Part shown: positions 40,955-49,900 of the stretch, piece by piece
How the letters are laid out: every line of letters begins with the position of its first letter
How positions within the stretch are numbered: the stretch's first letter is position 1
From: Acidobacteriales bacterium 59-55
Lineage (GTDB): Bacteria > Acidobacteriota > Terriglobia > Terriglobales > Acidobacteriaceae
DNA length: 64,000 nucleotides
Direction of reading: 5' to 3'
Assembly: GCA_001897435.1 (NCBI GenBank)
Contig: MKSV01000003.1
Span: 1-64,000 of the forward strand
The notes under the pieces: generated by a model
The model's database searches: none
Seen by the model: only the letters and a program-made list of their open reading frames with translations
What the model was told of the DNA's origin: nothing
Made by a program: the position numbers and the translations under genes

Positions 40955-42226
40955 CTATTGCGACGCGTTGCTGGATAGGCGAGAAGAGGCCGTCACTGCT
41001 TCCCGTTTCGTGAACACGATATAGATCGGTGTATCTGCTGGCACCGATACCACGATGTGATTGGTCACAGCCATGTTCATAATTTGGGTGTCCCCGGCAT
41101 TGCCCACATTCTGCGCAACCCGTTGCCGGATCAAGTCATCCTCTGAGAAGGCACCGCCGCTATTATTTCCCACCAACATTGCGGCAACCGATCCAATGCC
41201 GGAGGCTGTACGCACGAGGAAGTTCTTCCCAGTGTTCTTCCCGGATACTGTTCCTTTGATGGGGCCAAGCTCAAGGCTTGTTCCAATCGCCTCAATCTTT
41301 TCCCGGTTGCCATCCAGCAACTCGATTTCGTCGAACTTGATACTCACCGCCCCACTGCGGTCAGCCTGCTGAAGCTGGCCGTAGACCCGTGTTCCTGCTG
41401 GGATGACAATCCGGTCTCCAAGTGAATAGGTGTACTCGACAACGGCAACTACCGGAGCCGTCACCGCACTCGACGCTTGTGTCTCGAGGCGTGCCTGAAT
41501 CCGCGTGCCTGGTGTCAGATTGAGACTGGGAACATCGTTTTCATCGTCGATGTCAGATGTTGCTGCGAAGTTGCTTCCAGCCGATTCTGTTTTCTTTACG
41601 AACACCAGGGAAGCTTCTTTCAACAGGTTCTGTTGCTGCTGAGACGAACTCGATGGCGGCAGCTCAGTTTGAGCTTCACCATAAGGCCGTGGTTCCTCCC
41701 AATGCTGTTGGGTGGATTCGAAAGGGGGCACCGAACCTAGTGTTGTTCCACGCGCACTCGTGGGCCGGTTAGAGGTTGTCGGACCCGCTGATGTCATCTG
41801 CGTCCCTGCACTGGCTTTTGTCCGGCTGATATCGGCAGGTGTAAGCTGGCCCGCCGTATTGTTGCTGGCGGGAGCATGTACCGTGTCCATTAAGGGAGTG
41901 ATGCTGCCCTTCGGCCTTTCCTGTGTGTTCGTTGGTGCTGGGTTAGGCTGCATCGAGGGTGCTTTCTTGTGGGGCGCTTTCCCCACGAAGGTCGTGACCG
42001 CAAACAAGAGTACGGCCGCGGCAAGGCCGCCGCCCAGTAAAACGATCGGCTTCTTATTGATAGCGGTTGTTGTCCCGGGGGCATCAGCTCGTGTCGCCCA
42101 TGTTTGACCTTCGGCAGCTGCGGAGGTTTCATCGGAATCGGCTACTCGGTCATGAGGATCGCGGATGACTGCGACCGATTTCGGCAGTTCTGCATTAAGC
42201 GCATTTCCATTGTTCTGCTGATTCAT
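40955..42226 (-). CDS. virB10: VirB10/TrbI-like T4SS core protein
   Basis: 423 residues from the ATG at 42226. Short cytosolic N terminus, one hydrophobic helix at about 62-78 (KKPIVLLGGGLAAAVLLFAVTTF), a Pro/Ser/Thr-rich linker to about 210, then the VirB10 beta-barrel domain: LTPGTRIQARLETQASSAV, AVVEYTYSLGDRIVIPAGTRVYGQLQ and AVTNHIVVSVPADTPIYIVF. It spans the envelope with VirB9. Confidence 0.85.
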   Translation of the reverse strand: MNQQNNGNALNAELPKSVAVIRDPHDRVADSDETSAAAEGQTWATRADAPGTTTAINKKPIVLLGGGLAAAVLLFAVTTFVGKAPHKKAPSMQPNPAPTNTQERPKGSITPLMDTVHAPASNNTAGQLTPADISRTKASAGTQMTSAGPTTSNRPTSARGTTLGSVPPFESTQQHWEEPRPYGEAQTELPPSSSSQQQQNLLKEASLVFVKKTESAGSNFAATSDIDDENDVPSLNLTPGTRIQARLETQASSAVTAPVVAVVEYTYSLGDRIVIPAGTRVYGQLQQADRSGAVSIKFDEIELLDGNREKIEAIGTSLELGPIKGTVSGKNTGKNFLVRTASGIGSVAAMLVGNNSGGAFSEDDLIRQRVAQNVGNAGDTQIMNMAVTNHIVVSVPADTPIYIVFTKREAVTASSRLSSNASQ

Positions 42227-42239
42227 AAAAGACTCCTTC

Positions 42240-43166
42240 CTAGTGAGCTTTCGCTTCAAGCGGCGGGGTGAACGGCAGCTTGATGAGGATGGGGTGATCG
42301 ACCTGGTTGGCCTGCGCGAGTTGGAGGAAAAGGGACTCGGTAGAGGCTTTGAAGTTTGGCCGATCAAAGATCAGGACGGCGTCAGCACGAGCGCCGGGAT
42401 CGAGCCGGGTCGCCGTCAGACGGTAGCTGCGCACCTGAAGTTGGTCCGAGAGGATGTTTTTGCCTTTGCTGTTCTTCGCTTTACGTCCGTCCATCTGGAT
42501 CTGCGGCGGGACGATTTCTACCGGCCTCTCTCCAGCATTGAGGATCGAATACGCAATGAGGGTCTGATTGCCGAGTTGACGTATATCGCCGATCGAAGTC
42601 TGAATCTGTTGCTTCTCCCACTTCGTCCACGCTGGCGCATTCACGCCACGCTGAAAAGCGAGTTCCTGATCGATCGGTGAAGACGTGACGCTATTGGCTG
42701 TAACCCCAGTCCGACGAGGATCCGCAGCGGAAAGCGATCCTTCCATCGCCGGAGAATCGGCAAAGACAACGAAACTCTTGTGTGGCTTATATTCCAGCAG
42801 GAAGTCCACGGCTTGTGTTGCCGGAGCCGCATCTCCATCGCTGATGAGTTGCAAGACGACATGCTGCCCGGATTTCATCGCGATCAAAAGATCACTCTGG
42901 ATTGGGGTTCGGACGATCGGCTTCACGTAGACGAAGTTCGGTTCCTCCTCACTATGCTCTACATGAAAGGAACCGGGACTTCCGACGACTACAGAGGTAA
43001 CCTCTTCCGGCAGGTGAATGATGGATTCAAACTCCGGCCGGAGATGCAATGGAGTGATCGCCCCGGCCTGTATGGTTACGGTTGTCACGCGCCCTTGCTG
43101 GTTGTCTATCGCAAACGATCGCATAGGAAGCAACAAGGCGAATGGGATAAGCCAACGGAGTTTCAT
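42240..43166 (-). CDS. Second VirB9/TrbG-like protein
   Basis: 308 residues. Signal peptide (MKLRWLIPFALLLPMRSFA). The N-terminal domain has the VirB9-like signature: ITPLHLRPEFESIIHLPEEVTSVVVGSPGSFHVEHSEEEPNFVYVKPIV, and a C-terminal beta region. It has a gene partner in VirB10 downstream, whereas the other VirB9-like gene is with VirB8. Which of the two forms the core is unclear. Confidence 0.7.
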   Translation of the reverse strand: MKLRWLIPFALLLPMRSFAIDNQQGRVTTVTIQAGAITPLHLRPEFESIIHLPEEVTSVVVGSPGSFHVEHSEEEPNFVYVKPIVRTPIQSDLLIAMKSGQHVVLQLISDGDAAPATQAVDFLLEYKPHKSFVVFADSPAMEGSLSAADPRRTGVTANSVTSSPIDQELAFQRGVNAPAWTKWEKQQIQTSIGDIRQLGNQTLIAYSILNAGERPVEIVPPQIQMDGRKAKNSKGKNILSDQLQVRSYRLTATRLDPGARADAVLIFDRPNFKASTESLFLQLAQANQVDHPILIKLPFTPPLEAKAH

Positions 43167-43169
43167 GGT

Positions 43170-43643
43170 CTACCTCCTGTACTGTGGGTAAGCCGCCATG
43201 CGGCGGAGAATATAACGCTTGCGGACTGCGGAAACGTATGCAACAACATCGGGATTGCGATAGTCGAGGAGTCGCTTACCAACCCATCTGTCGCCGGCGT
43301 AATATGCGGCGGCTACCAGACGTAGATCCCCGTGGAACTCCCACATCAAGACCGTGATATAGCGGGTCCCCGCAGCGATATTCTGATCTGGGTTGAAGGG
43401 GTCAAATGCGCCAAATCGCCTGGCGGTTTCAGGCATAAGCTGCATAAGCCCCATAGCGCCCTTCGGTGAGACCGCACGTGGATTCCAGTTCGATTCCACA
43501 TCGATGAAGGAGGCGATCACCTCTGGCTCGATGTGATAGTGCGAGGCATAGCGACGCACGCACTGTTCGGAATATGCGCGTGCTGATTGTGCCGGAAGCG
43601 ACACCGAAAAACCGAGGAGCAGAACGATCCAAAGGGCTTTCAT
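43170..43643 (-). CDS. Lytic transglycosylase (VirB1-like)
   Basis: 157 residues with a signal peptide (MKALWIVLLLGFSVSLPAQS). SLT domain: EVIASFIDVESNWNPRAVSPKGAMGLMQLMPETARRFG with catalytic Glu in DVESNWNP, then DPDQNI-like NPDQNIAAGTRYITVLM and AAYYAGDRWVGKRL. It opens peptidoglycan for the T4SS channel. It overlaps the MoxR-like gene by 4 bp. Confidence 0.85.
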   Translation of the reverse strand: MKALWIVLLLGFSVSLPAQSARAYSEQCVRRYASHYHIEPEVIASFIDVESNWNPRAVSPKGAMGLMQLMPETARRFGAFDPFNPDQNIAAGTRYITVLMWEFHGDLRLVAAAYYAGDRWVGKRLLDYRNPDVVAYVSAVRKRYILRRMAAYPQYRR

Positions 43644-44560
43644 GAGCGAGGCACCTCCACTTCGGCCAGCTCTCGGGCATAACGAGCGCCGTCATTAAGG
43701 AGGCTCTTGAAGCCTTCTCGCAGCATCAGGTGACGTCGGTCCTTCTCCGTCTTTGCGAGAAATGGCAGAAGCACATCGCGCAGATCTTCGGTGACATGCT
43801 TCATACCAAGGACCTCCAGGGCACGGGCGAAGTCGATCATCTCCGAGACGGAGGGCGGCTTCTCCAGCGAATAGTTTCTGAAGGAGCGAGCAATGCCGGC
43901 GATCTCGCGATGGAATGCCGTGTCTGCTTCAGGTGTCCTGCTTGCAATGATTTCCGCCTCAAGTTCAGGTGTGGGGTGCTCCACCCGCAGATAGAGGCTC
44001 CTTCTGCGGATCGGATCGCCTAAGCGTCTTTCCTCGTTGCTAGTGAGAACGACGAAGGGAATGCTCTTCGCATGGACTGTTCCGAACTCAGGGATGGAAA
44101 GTTGCCATGCTGAGAGGATCTCAAGCAGCATCGCCTCAAATCCGTCGTCGACTTTATCAAGTTCATCAATAAGCAACACGCACGGCCGTTCGCATTCAAG
44201 AGCGCGCATCAGGGGGCCGGGACGGAAGAACTCACGACCTGTAAGGCTCGCTTGAATGGACTGCCAATCGGAATGCTGGTTCTTCGAGAACTCCAGGTAT
44301 AGCCGCTGCAACCCTAAGTCGAAGCTTCCGATCGCCTGCGCCTCAGTGACACCCTGGTAACACTGCAGTCGTTCGATGTGCGTATTACCCGCTTTAGCGA
44401 CAGACAGGGCAAGCTGCGTTTTGCCCGATCCAGCCGAACCTTCCAGCAAAAGGGGCTTCTGGAGCTTGGCCGCAAGGAAGACAACTTGGGTAATCACCGG
44501 GTCTATGAAGTAGCCTGTGGCGGTGAGTTTTCTCGAGAGTTCGGCGAGGGAGTCAAACAT
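43640..44560 (-). CDS. MoxR-family AAA+ ATPase
   Basis: 306 residues from the ATG at 44560. Walker A GSAGSGKT (Lys47), Walker B VLLIDELDKVDDGFEAMLLEILSAWQ, sensor LTSNEERRLGDPIRRRS. MoxR ATPases act as chaperones, usually with a VWA partner; none is visible here. It is co-transcribed with VirB1-, VirB9- and VirB10-like genes, and no VirB11 ATPase gene is found in the window, so it may serve T4SS assembly. Confidence 0.75.
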   Translation of the reverse strand: MFDSLAELSRKLTATGYFIDPVITQVVFLAAKLQKPLLLEGSAGSGKTQLALSVAKAGNTHIERLQCYQGVTEAQAIGSFDLGLQRLYLEFSKNQHSDWQSIQASLTGREFFRPGPLMRALECERPCVLLIDELDKVDDGFEAMLLEILSAWQLSIPEFGTVHAKSIPFVVLTSNEERRLGDPIRRRSLYLRVEHPTPELEAEIIASRTPEADTAFHREIAGIARSFRNYSLEKPPSVSEMIDFARALEVLGMKHVTEDLRDVLLPFLAKTEKDRRHLMLREGFKSLLNDGARYARELAEVEVPRS

Positions 44561-44834
44561 CGGAACCCTCCAGCGCGTTGCTTTGGAAACTGTTCGCCGT
44601 TTTACCATCGTCGATCTCCATAAGCGGCTGGCGCTTAGTGAAATAGCGCACCGTACAGGCCCAGATGTCAGCTAACGTGAACGCACCAGTCCCTGCCAGC
44701 AGCAGCAAGACGACTCGGAGCCACGGTGTCGCGCCCCAAGCCTGCCATATCGCTGGGCCGTAGCAAGAGACCACTACGACGTCGAGGGTCGTTATAAGGA
44801 CTGCGATGGCGAAACCTCTTGCCCGTTCTCCCAC
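44553..44834 (-). CDS. Small two-TM membrane protein (relative of 20209-20499)
   Basis: 93 residues from the GTG at 44834, chosen because AGGAGG lies six bases upstream; longer forms from 44864 or 44894 would begin at or before the proposed transcription start. Two hydrophobic helices (AIAVLITTLDVVVVSCYGPAIW and WLRVVLLLLAGTGAFTLADIW) and a basic C terminus. It overlaps MoxR by 8 bp and heads the second T4SS block. Confidence 0.6.
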   Translation of the reverse strand: MGERARGFAIAVLITTLDVVVVSCYGPAIWQAWGATPWLRVVLLLLAGTGAFTLADIWACTVRYFTKRQPLMEIDDGKTANSFQSNALEGSDV

Positions 44835-44866
44835 GCTGCACCTCCTCCAGTGTGTGGTCAGCATGG

Positions 44867-44970
44867 AGGTGATCGAAAACTCGGTCAAATTCACGGCGCC
44901 CGAGCGTAAGGCGGACGCTCTCGATGGACTCTTTCAGGAATTTGACCGAATTACGAAATGAACGCATGAT
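44867..44970. promoter_or_regulatory. Divergent promoters with ICE element copies 3 and 4
   Basis: Minus-strand ATTTGACCGAGTTTT at 44890-44876 (toward the second T4SS block) and plus-strand ATTTGACCGAATT at 44940-44952 (toward the HTH gene) form an inverted pair sharing GAATTTGACCG. With TTGACC as -35 and 17-bp spacers, the -10 boxes would be CATGCT (minus) and CATGAT (plus), both weak, so an activator may be required. Confidence 0.6.
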
Positions 44971-45007
44971 GCCTCAATCTCGGATCGAGTCGATGGGGGA
45001 TACTCGG

Positions 45008-45268
45008 ATGGCAGAGCTGCAAATGGTTGAAAAGGTTAGAGCTGGCGGGATCGTTTTCGAAATATTAGACTCAGGAGAGTTGGCATTGCGGCTCAAGGTC
45101 AAGGAATCCTGGGTGATCGAGCAGAGCAAACGGTCTCGCACGATGGACCCCATTCCGGTTTTTCGGCTTGGGAAACATAGGCGCTATCGCTGGGGCTCAC
45201 CTGAGATGAATGACTGGCTGGCCCGCCGTGCCAGCTACACAACAACCAGCAGGGCTGGGTCCAAATGA
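45008..45268 (+). CDS. HTH (excisionase-like) DNA-binding protein
   Basis: 86 residues from the ATG at 45008; earlier in-frame ATGs overlap the proposed -10 box, so the later start is preferred. It has the MerR/excisionase-type pattern: ELALRLKVKESWVIEQSKRSRTMDPIPVFRLGKHRRYRWGSPEMNDWLARR (residues 23-73 approx.). It is immediately upstream of the integrase gene by 21 bp, typical of an excisionase or recombination directionality factor. Confidence 0.75.
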   Translation: MAELQMVEKVRAGGIVFEILDSGELALRLKVKESWVIEQSKRSRTMDPIPVFRLGKHRRYRWGSPEMNDWLARRASYTTTSRAGSK

Positions 45269-45289
45269 CTCTCTCGAAAGGAGAATTTA

Positions 45290-46549
45290 ATGGCCCAGCA
45301 AGGACTCTTGTATATGCATCACGGCAGTTGGTACGTTCGCTATTGGGAGATCGTCCTCAATGAGGACGGAACTCTCGCGCGCCGGAGACCTGCCCATCGT
45401 CTGGCGAGCGTGAAAGATTATCCGAAGAAGTCGGAAATCCTTCCGCTCAAGAACCGCTTCATGGAAAGGCTGAACAAAGTTGGTTTTACTCCCGAAGCCG
45501 GGGTTTTGCTTGTGGACTTTGTCGACAAGACGTTTCTGCCGGCATGCGAAAAGAGGCTCACAGAGGCTGGGACCAAGTGTTACCGCGACACTTGGAACTG
45601 CCATCTGAAGACTCTTGCGACGGGTCTCCGTGTTCGCGATACTCGTCCCGTGCATCTTCAGACCATGCTTAACAGGCTGGGTGAGAAGCATGGCACGAAA
45701 CTCGCGCACGGGACATACAAGACTATGAAGGTCACGCTGAGCGCGATCTTCACCGAGGCACGCAACCTTGGCTTGTATGAGGGCACCAACCCGACGACGG
45801 GGGTCAGGATCCCGAAAGGACGTAAGCATGGCCGCAAACGGCTTGCCTATAGTCTGAGCGAGATCCTGAAGCACCTCGAGCTCTTCTCACAAGATCCGAT
45901 CATTGTTCCCACACCGCTCCCACGGAAACGCAAGACCAACCGTATTCTGCGCAGGCGAACAGGCATCAAGGCGGAAGTACATGTATCGGGGGTCAGCGCA
46001 AATCAAGTACGCGCGATCATCGGTGCCACTGCATTCGCTGGCCTTCGCAAGGGCGAAATACGGGGATTGTGGTGGGATGACGATCGCAGCGACGTGTTGG
46101 CCATCTGTCGCAGTGTATGGCGCACGACGCTGAAGAGCACCAAGACGGAGGAGGACATCGATGAACCGGGGATGGTCCCGATCATCGGTCCGCTTCGCCT
46201 GTTGCTCGATACGATCCGACCAGAAAACGCCGCGGGATTCATGTTTCCCAACAGCGTTGGTGGGGCGCTCGATCTGGATAACCTTGCCGACCGCGTGATC
46301 AAACCGATCTTCGCAGCGCACGGCATGGAGTGGAAGGGCTGGCAGGCCTATCGTCGCGGTCTCGCGACCAATCTCAAGGAACTGGGCGTAGAAGACACAA
46401 CGATCCAGAGCATCCTGAGGCATGAAGACGTGAGCACAACCCAGCGCTTCTACATCAAAACTGCGCCACGAGTGGCGCAGGAAGCGATGCGGCAGTTGGA
46501 AGCAAAAATTGGTTGGACACCAGTTGGACACCAACTGGCGTCCAACTAA
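45290..46549 (+). CDS. int: Tyrosine recombinase/integrase
   Basis: 419 residues. N-terminal arm-type and SAM-like core-binding region (about 80-160), then the catalytic domain: Arg253 (GLRKGE), Gln352-x-x-Arg355 (WQAYRRGL), His378 (LRHEDVSTTQ) and Tyr388 (FYIK). The residue before Arg355 in the HxxR box is Gln instead of His. It ends 20 bp from the 3' end of tRNA-Thr, which identifies the tRNA as the likely attachment site. An AAAGGAG RBS lies seven bases before the ATG. Confidence 0.9.
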   Translation: MAQQGLLYMHHGSWYVRYWEIVLNEDGTLARRRPAHRLASVKDYPKKSEILPLKNRFMERLNKVGFTPEAGVLLVDFVDKTFLPACEKRLTEAGTKCYRDTWNCHLKTLATGLRVRDTRPVHLQTMLNRLGEKHGTKLAHGTYKTMKVTLSAIFTEARNLGLYEGTNPTTGVRIPKGRKHGRKRLAYSLSEILKHLELFSQDPIIVPTPLPRKRKTNRILRRRTGIKAEVHVSGVSANQVRAIIGATAFAGLRKGEIRGLWWDDDRSDVLAICRSVWRTTLKSTKTEEDIDEPGMVPIIGPLRLLLDTIRPENAAGFMFPNSVGGALDLDNLADRVIKPIFAAHGMEWKGWQAYRRGLATNLKELGVEDTTIQSILRHEDVSTTQRFYIKTAPRVAQEAMRQLEAKIGWTPVGHQLASN

Positions 46550-46569
46550 AGGGTAGGTTATTGAAAGTA

Positions 46570-46645
<76 letters not shown>

Positions 46646-46846
46646 GTATTGCTTCATTATAAATCGGTCACACGCCAGAACGATTTGGTCATCCTGCGCA
46701 TCCGGCAACGAGACCTCGCGCCACAGCCATCTGCATCGATCGGCGACCGGCAGATCAAGCCTTTTTCAAGCCGGCCTTGCCTAGTCTACCGGCGAAGACG
46801 CATCCGTGGCAATGCCTCACCCCGCTTCACCGTCTTCTCCGCTCCC

Positions 46847-46898
46847 AAAAGCAACCAGCCCGTCTCGTCCTCTCTTTTGAGAGAACGAAGCGGGCTGG
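46847..46898 (-). terminator. Terminator of the TonB-dependent receptor gene
   Basis: Long imperfect stem, CCAGCCCG...CTCTC / GAGAG...CGGGCTGG (about 20 bp each arm, loop TTTT), with TTGCTTTT after it on the minus strand. It is 20 bp beyond the receptor stop at 46919. Confidence 0.7.
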
Positions 46899-46918
46899 AA
46901 GCCGTTTACAGGTAAGAG

Positions 46919-49900
46919 TTAGAACTTCAGCTTCACGGACGCCTGGAAGATTCTCGCATCGTCCGTTCCCGATATCTGCCCAAAGGTGGATGACGTGAGG
47001 CCCGTGGTTGGGTTGTTGAAGTTGGGATGGTTGAGTACGTTGAAGGCCTCCAGTCGCAGCGTCGCCGACAGACTATCGCGAATCGGGAAGATACGCGAAA
47101 TCTGAGCGTCGAACTGGTACTTGGTCCTGCCCCGGAAGGAGTTCCTCCGGATATTTCCGTAGGTTCCATAAGCGGAGCAGGTCAGCGGCGTCGCTCCAGT
47201 CGGACAAATCTGAGAGAATGCATCCGGATTCAGGTATCCCCGGTTGTCCGCGCCGCTCCCTGAACGAAGCTTCTGGTTCAGATAGACCGGGACTCCGGGA
47301 ATCAGGTTGGGGCGGTCCTGGCCAACATCGGTGTAGGAGTTGTCCTGGCTCGCGGTGACATTGAATGGAGCTCCACTGATGATATGGATCAGCGGTGCAA
47401 ACTCCCAGTTGTTGACCAGCGCCGAAGCAAAGCGGTTGAGGTGGAACTCGCTCTTGGTAATCAGAACGACGTTCTCGACGTTCCGATAATCCGAGCCGCA
47501 GGGACCGTAATCGAATCCCGGGTTGCGGGGGTCCGAGACCGCTGTGCCGGCATAGTCTCCCGACGCATCCGCAACGTTCAGGCACTTCGACCAGGTGTGA
47601 TTAGCCATCAGGCTGAAGTTCGACGAGAGACGGTGCTGAATCGTGGAAACCAGGCCATTGTAGTTGGCCATGCCGACGGAGTTGACGAGGACCGTTCCGC
47701 CGCCGCCGCCCAGGTACTGGTTACCCTGCATGGGATTGGCAATGGTGAGCGCGAAACGCGACGATTGGTTTTTCGTCGTGGAGCAGGGAGTTCCAGCGGC
47801 GCCGGGCGTGACTGCGGCCGGTCCTGTCCTGACGATGCCATCGCAGCCCGTACCCCCTGCACCCCAGACTCCGGGGATAAAGATCGCCGGGTTCAGAGGA
47901 GTTCCCATGGGAGCATGGACGGTATGGCTGCCGATGTATTGGAACTGGATCTGCCAGCCATTGCCAAACTGACGCTGTACGCTGGCTGTCCACTGTTCGC
48001 TGTAGGACGGATGAAACTGCTTGGTCAGCACAATGTACTGGGACTGGGGAAAGAACTGCGCGTCAGCCGGAGTCGGGATGGCCGGCTGCGGAAAGGGGTT
48101 GGTGGTGATGGAACCGGTCGACCACGGGCTGGAGAAGCTGAGCGGGCCGGAGTCCGAGGTCTGCAACTGCGCGATGGCAGTGGCAAAGGGGGGATTCTGC
48201 TGGTTGCGCTGACCGGTAAAGAAGTTCACCATATCGTAGTTCAGGGACGCGCCGCCGCGCAGAACGGTCTTGCCATCGCCGACCGGATCCCACGAGAAGC
48301 CGACATTCGGAGAGAACTGCCACGGCGAGTTCTTGGTGAACTGCCGCGAAACGCCCTTGTCTCCGTAGAAGAATGTTCCCGCAGGAGCATTCGGATAGAT
48401 GGAGCTGGTCTTGTTGGCCAGGAAGGCATCCATCTCGAAGGTCGTGCCGCGATTGAAGTAGTCCACGGGCAGAAACTCGGGAGCCCAGCGCACTCCGCCG
48501 ACCAGGGTCAGATGGCTGGTGGGGTGATAGGTGTCCTGAATGTAGAGGCTGGGAATAGGAGCGCGCAGGGCGTTCTGCTGCATCTTGCTCTGCTGGAAGG
48601 TGCTCATGGTTCCCATGAGGAAGTCCAGGTTCTGATCTCCGCCGCCCGATCCTCCGCCCGGCCCGTTCGCACTGTAGCGGCCGTCGAAGCCGAAGTTACC
48701 GTTGGACTGGTAGGCATTGGAGATATTCAATTGATTCTGCACCCACGCTCCGCCGATGACGAGCTGATGCTTGCCGCGCAGCATCGTGATATCGTCGCTG
48801 ATCGCCAGGGCATTGTCGTTGAAGTGGGAGACCGAGTTGGTGCCTCCGCCGATGGTGAATTTGTTGCTAACGGTCAGTTGCAGTCCGTTGGGCACCGCCT
48901 GGTACAGATCGACACCGATAGCGGAGACATTGATGTCATTGTCAGCATAGCCGCGATTATTGCGCCGCCGCGATACGGTGGCGTTGAACGTGTTCACGGT
49001 TCTTGGACTGATCGCGTAGGACTCGCCAATGGTAAAAGACTGCACGCGTTGCAGGTTTCCGGACTGAGTCGTGATGAGGATGTTGGTAGGAGAGAAGAAA
49101 GCCGGAGCCTGATAGCCATCGATGAAGTAGCGGGCATACAGGTTGTTCTTCGCATTGATAGTGTAATCGACGCGGGTAACGAACTGGTTATCCGAAACGA
49201 TAGACGGGATGGCATAGGAGACAAGACCGCATCCCTGCGTGTCGACCGCCGGGTCGATTGCAGGAAGGTACTTGAGCAGATTCAGCGCCTGAGCATTATA
49301 GGTGGGAGCAGAGGCATATTTGTTGTCCACCAGGGGAACTCCGGTAAGAGGATCGACCAGGTGCGCGGGCTTCGCTGCGCAATTTGGCCCATCGGTGACG
49401 GAAAAATCGCCCAGCAGGTTCGCCGCCGTGGGGATGTGAGCCTGTTTCGACGCCTGTTGCTGGGTCGTATGCTGGCGCTGATACCCCGCGAAGGCAAAGA
49501 GCTTGTTCCTGATGATGGGGCCGCCAAAGGTGCCGCCGAACTGGTTCTGATGCAGGACGTCCTTCTTGGTGGAAAAGAAATTGGTGGCGTTGATGGCGTT
49601 GTTGCGCAAGAACTCGAAGGCCGACCCATGGAACTGATTGGTGCCCGAGCGGGTGACCACGTTGACCATGCCGCCGCTATGCATTCCGCTCTGCGCGCTC
49701 AGCGCCGTGGACTCGACGCTGAACTGGCCGACCGCGTCCGGAAAGGGGAAGGGCAGGTTGGTGTTGGCCATGTAGTCGTTGTTGTCGCCGCCGTCGAGCC
49801 GCCACATGGTGGTATTGCCCATGCCGCCGGCGATCGAAACTGAGATGGTCTGATACGAGTATTTGCTGCCGGTGAAGTCTCCACCGGGAGCGGGCGTCGA

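Larger units (their letters stand above)
1..46569. mobile_element. Integrative and conjugative element (one end visible)
   Basis: The stretch has an integrase abutting the 3' end of a tRNA-Thr gene, a complete-looking set of T4SS genes with a VirD4-type coupling protein, two toxin-antitoxin pairs, and its own primase, SSB, Rad52-like protein and helicase. Nearly all genes read leftward, with many 4-bp ATGA overlaps, as in long conjugation operons. Right of the tRNA the genes are housekeeping and carbohydrate-use genes. The left boundary lies outside the window, so the element exceeds 46 kb. It could instead be an integrated plasmid; the PRTRC genes are known from both plasmids and ICEs. Confidence 0.85.

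Noticed and set aside
47384..49843. Long plus-strand open frame (819 codons)
   Set aside because: It is antisense to the TonB-dependent receptor, has no RBS or recognisable domain, and the high-GC gene on the other strand explains the open frame.
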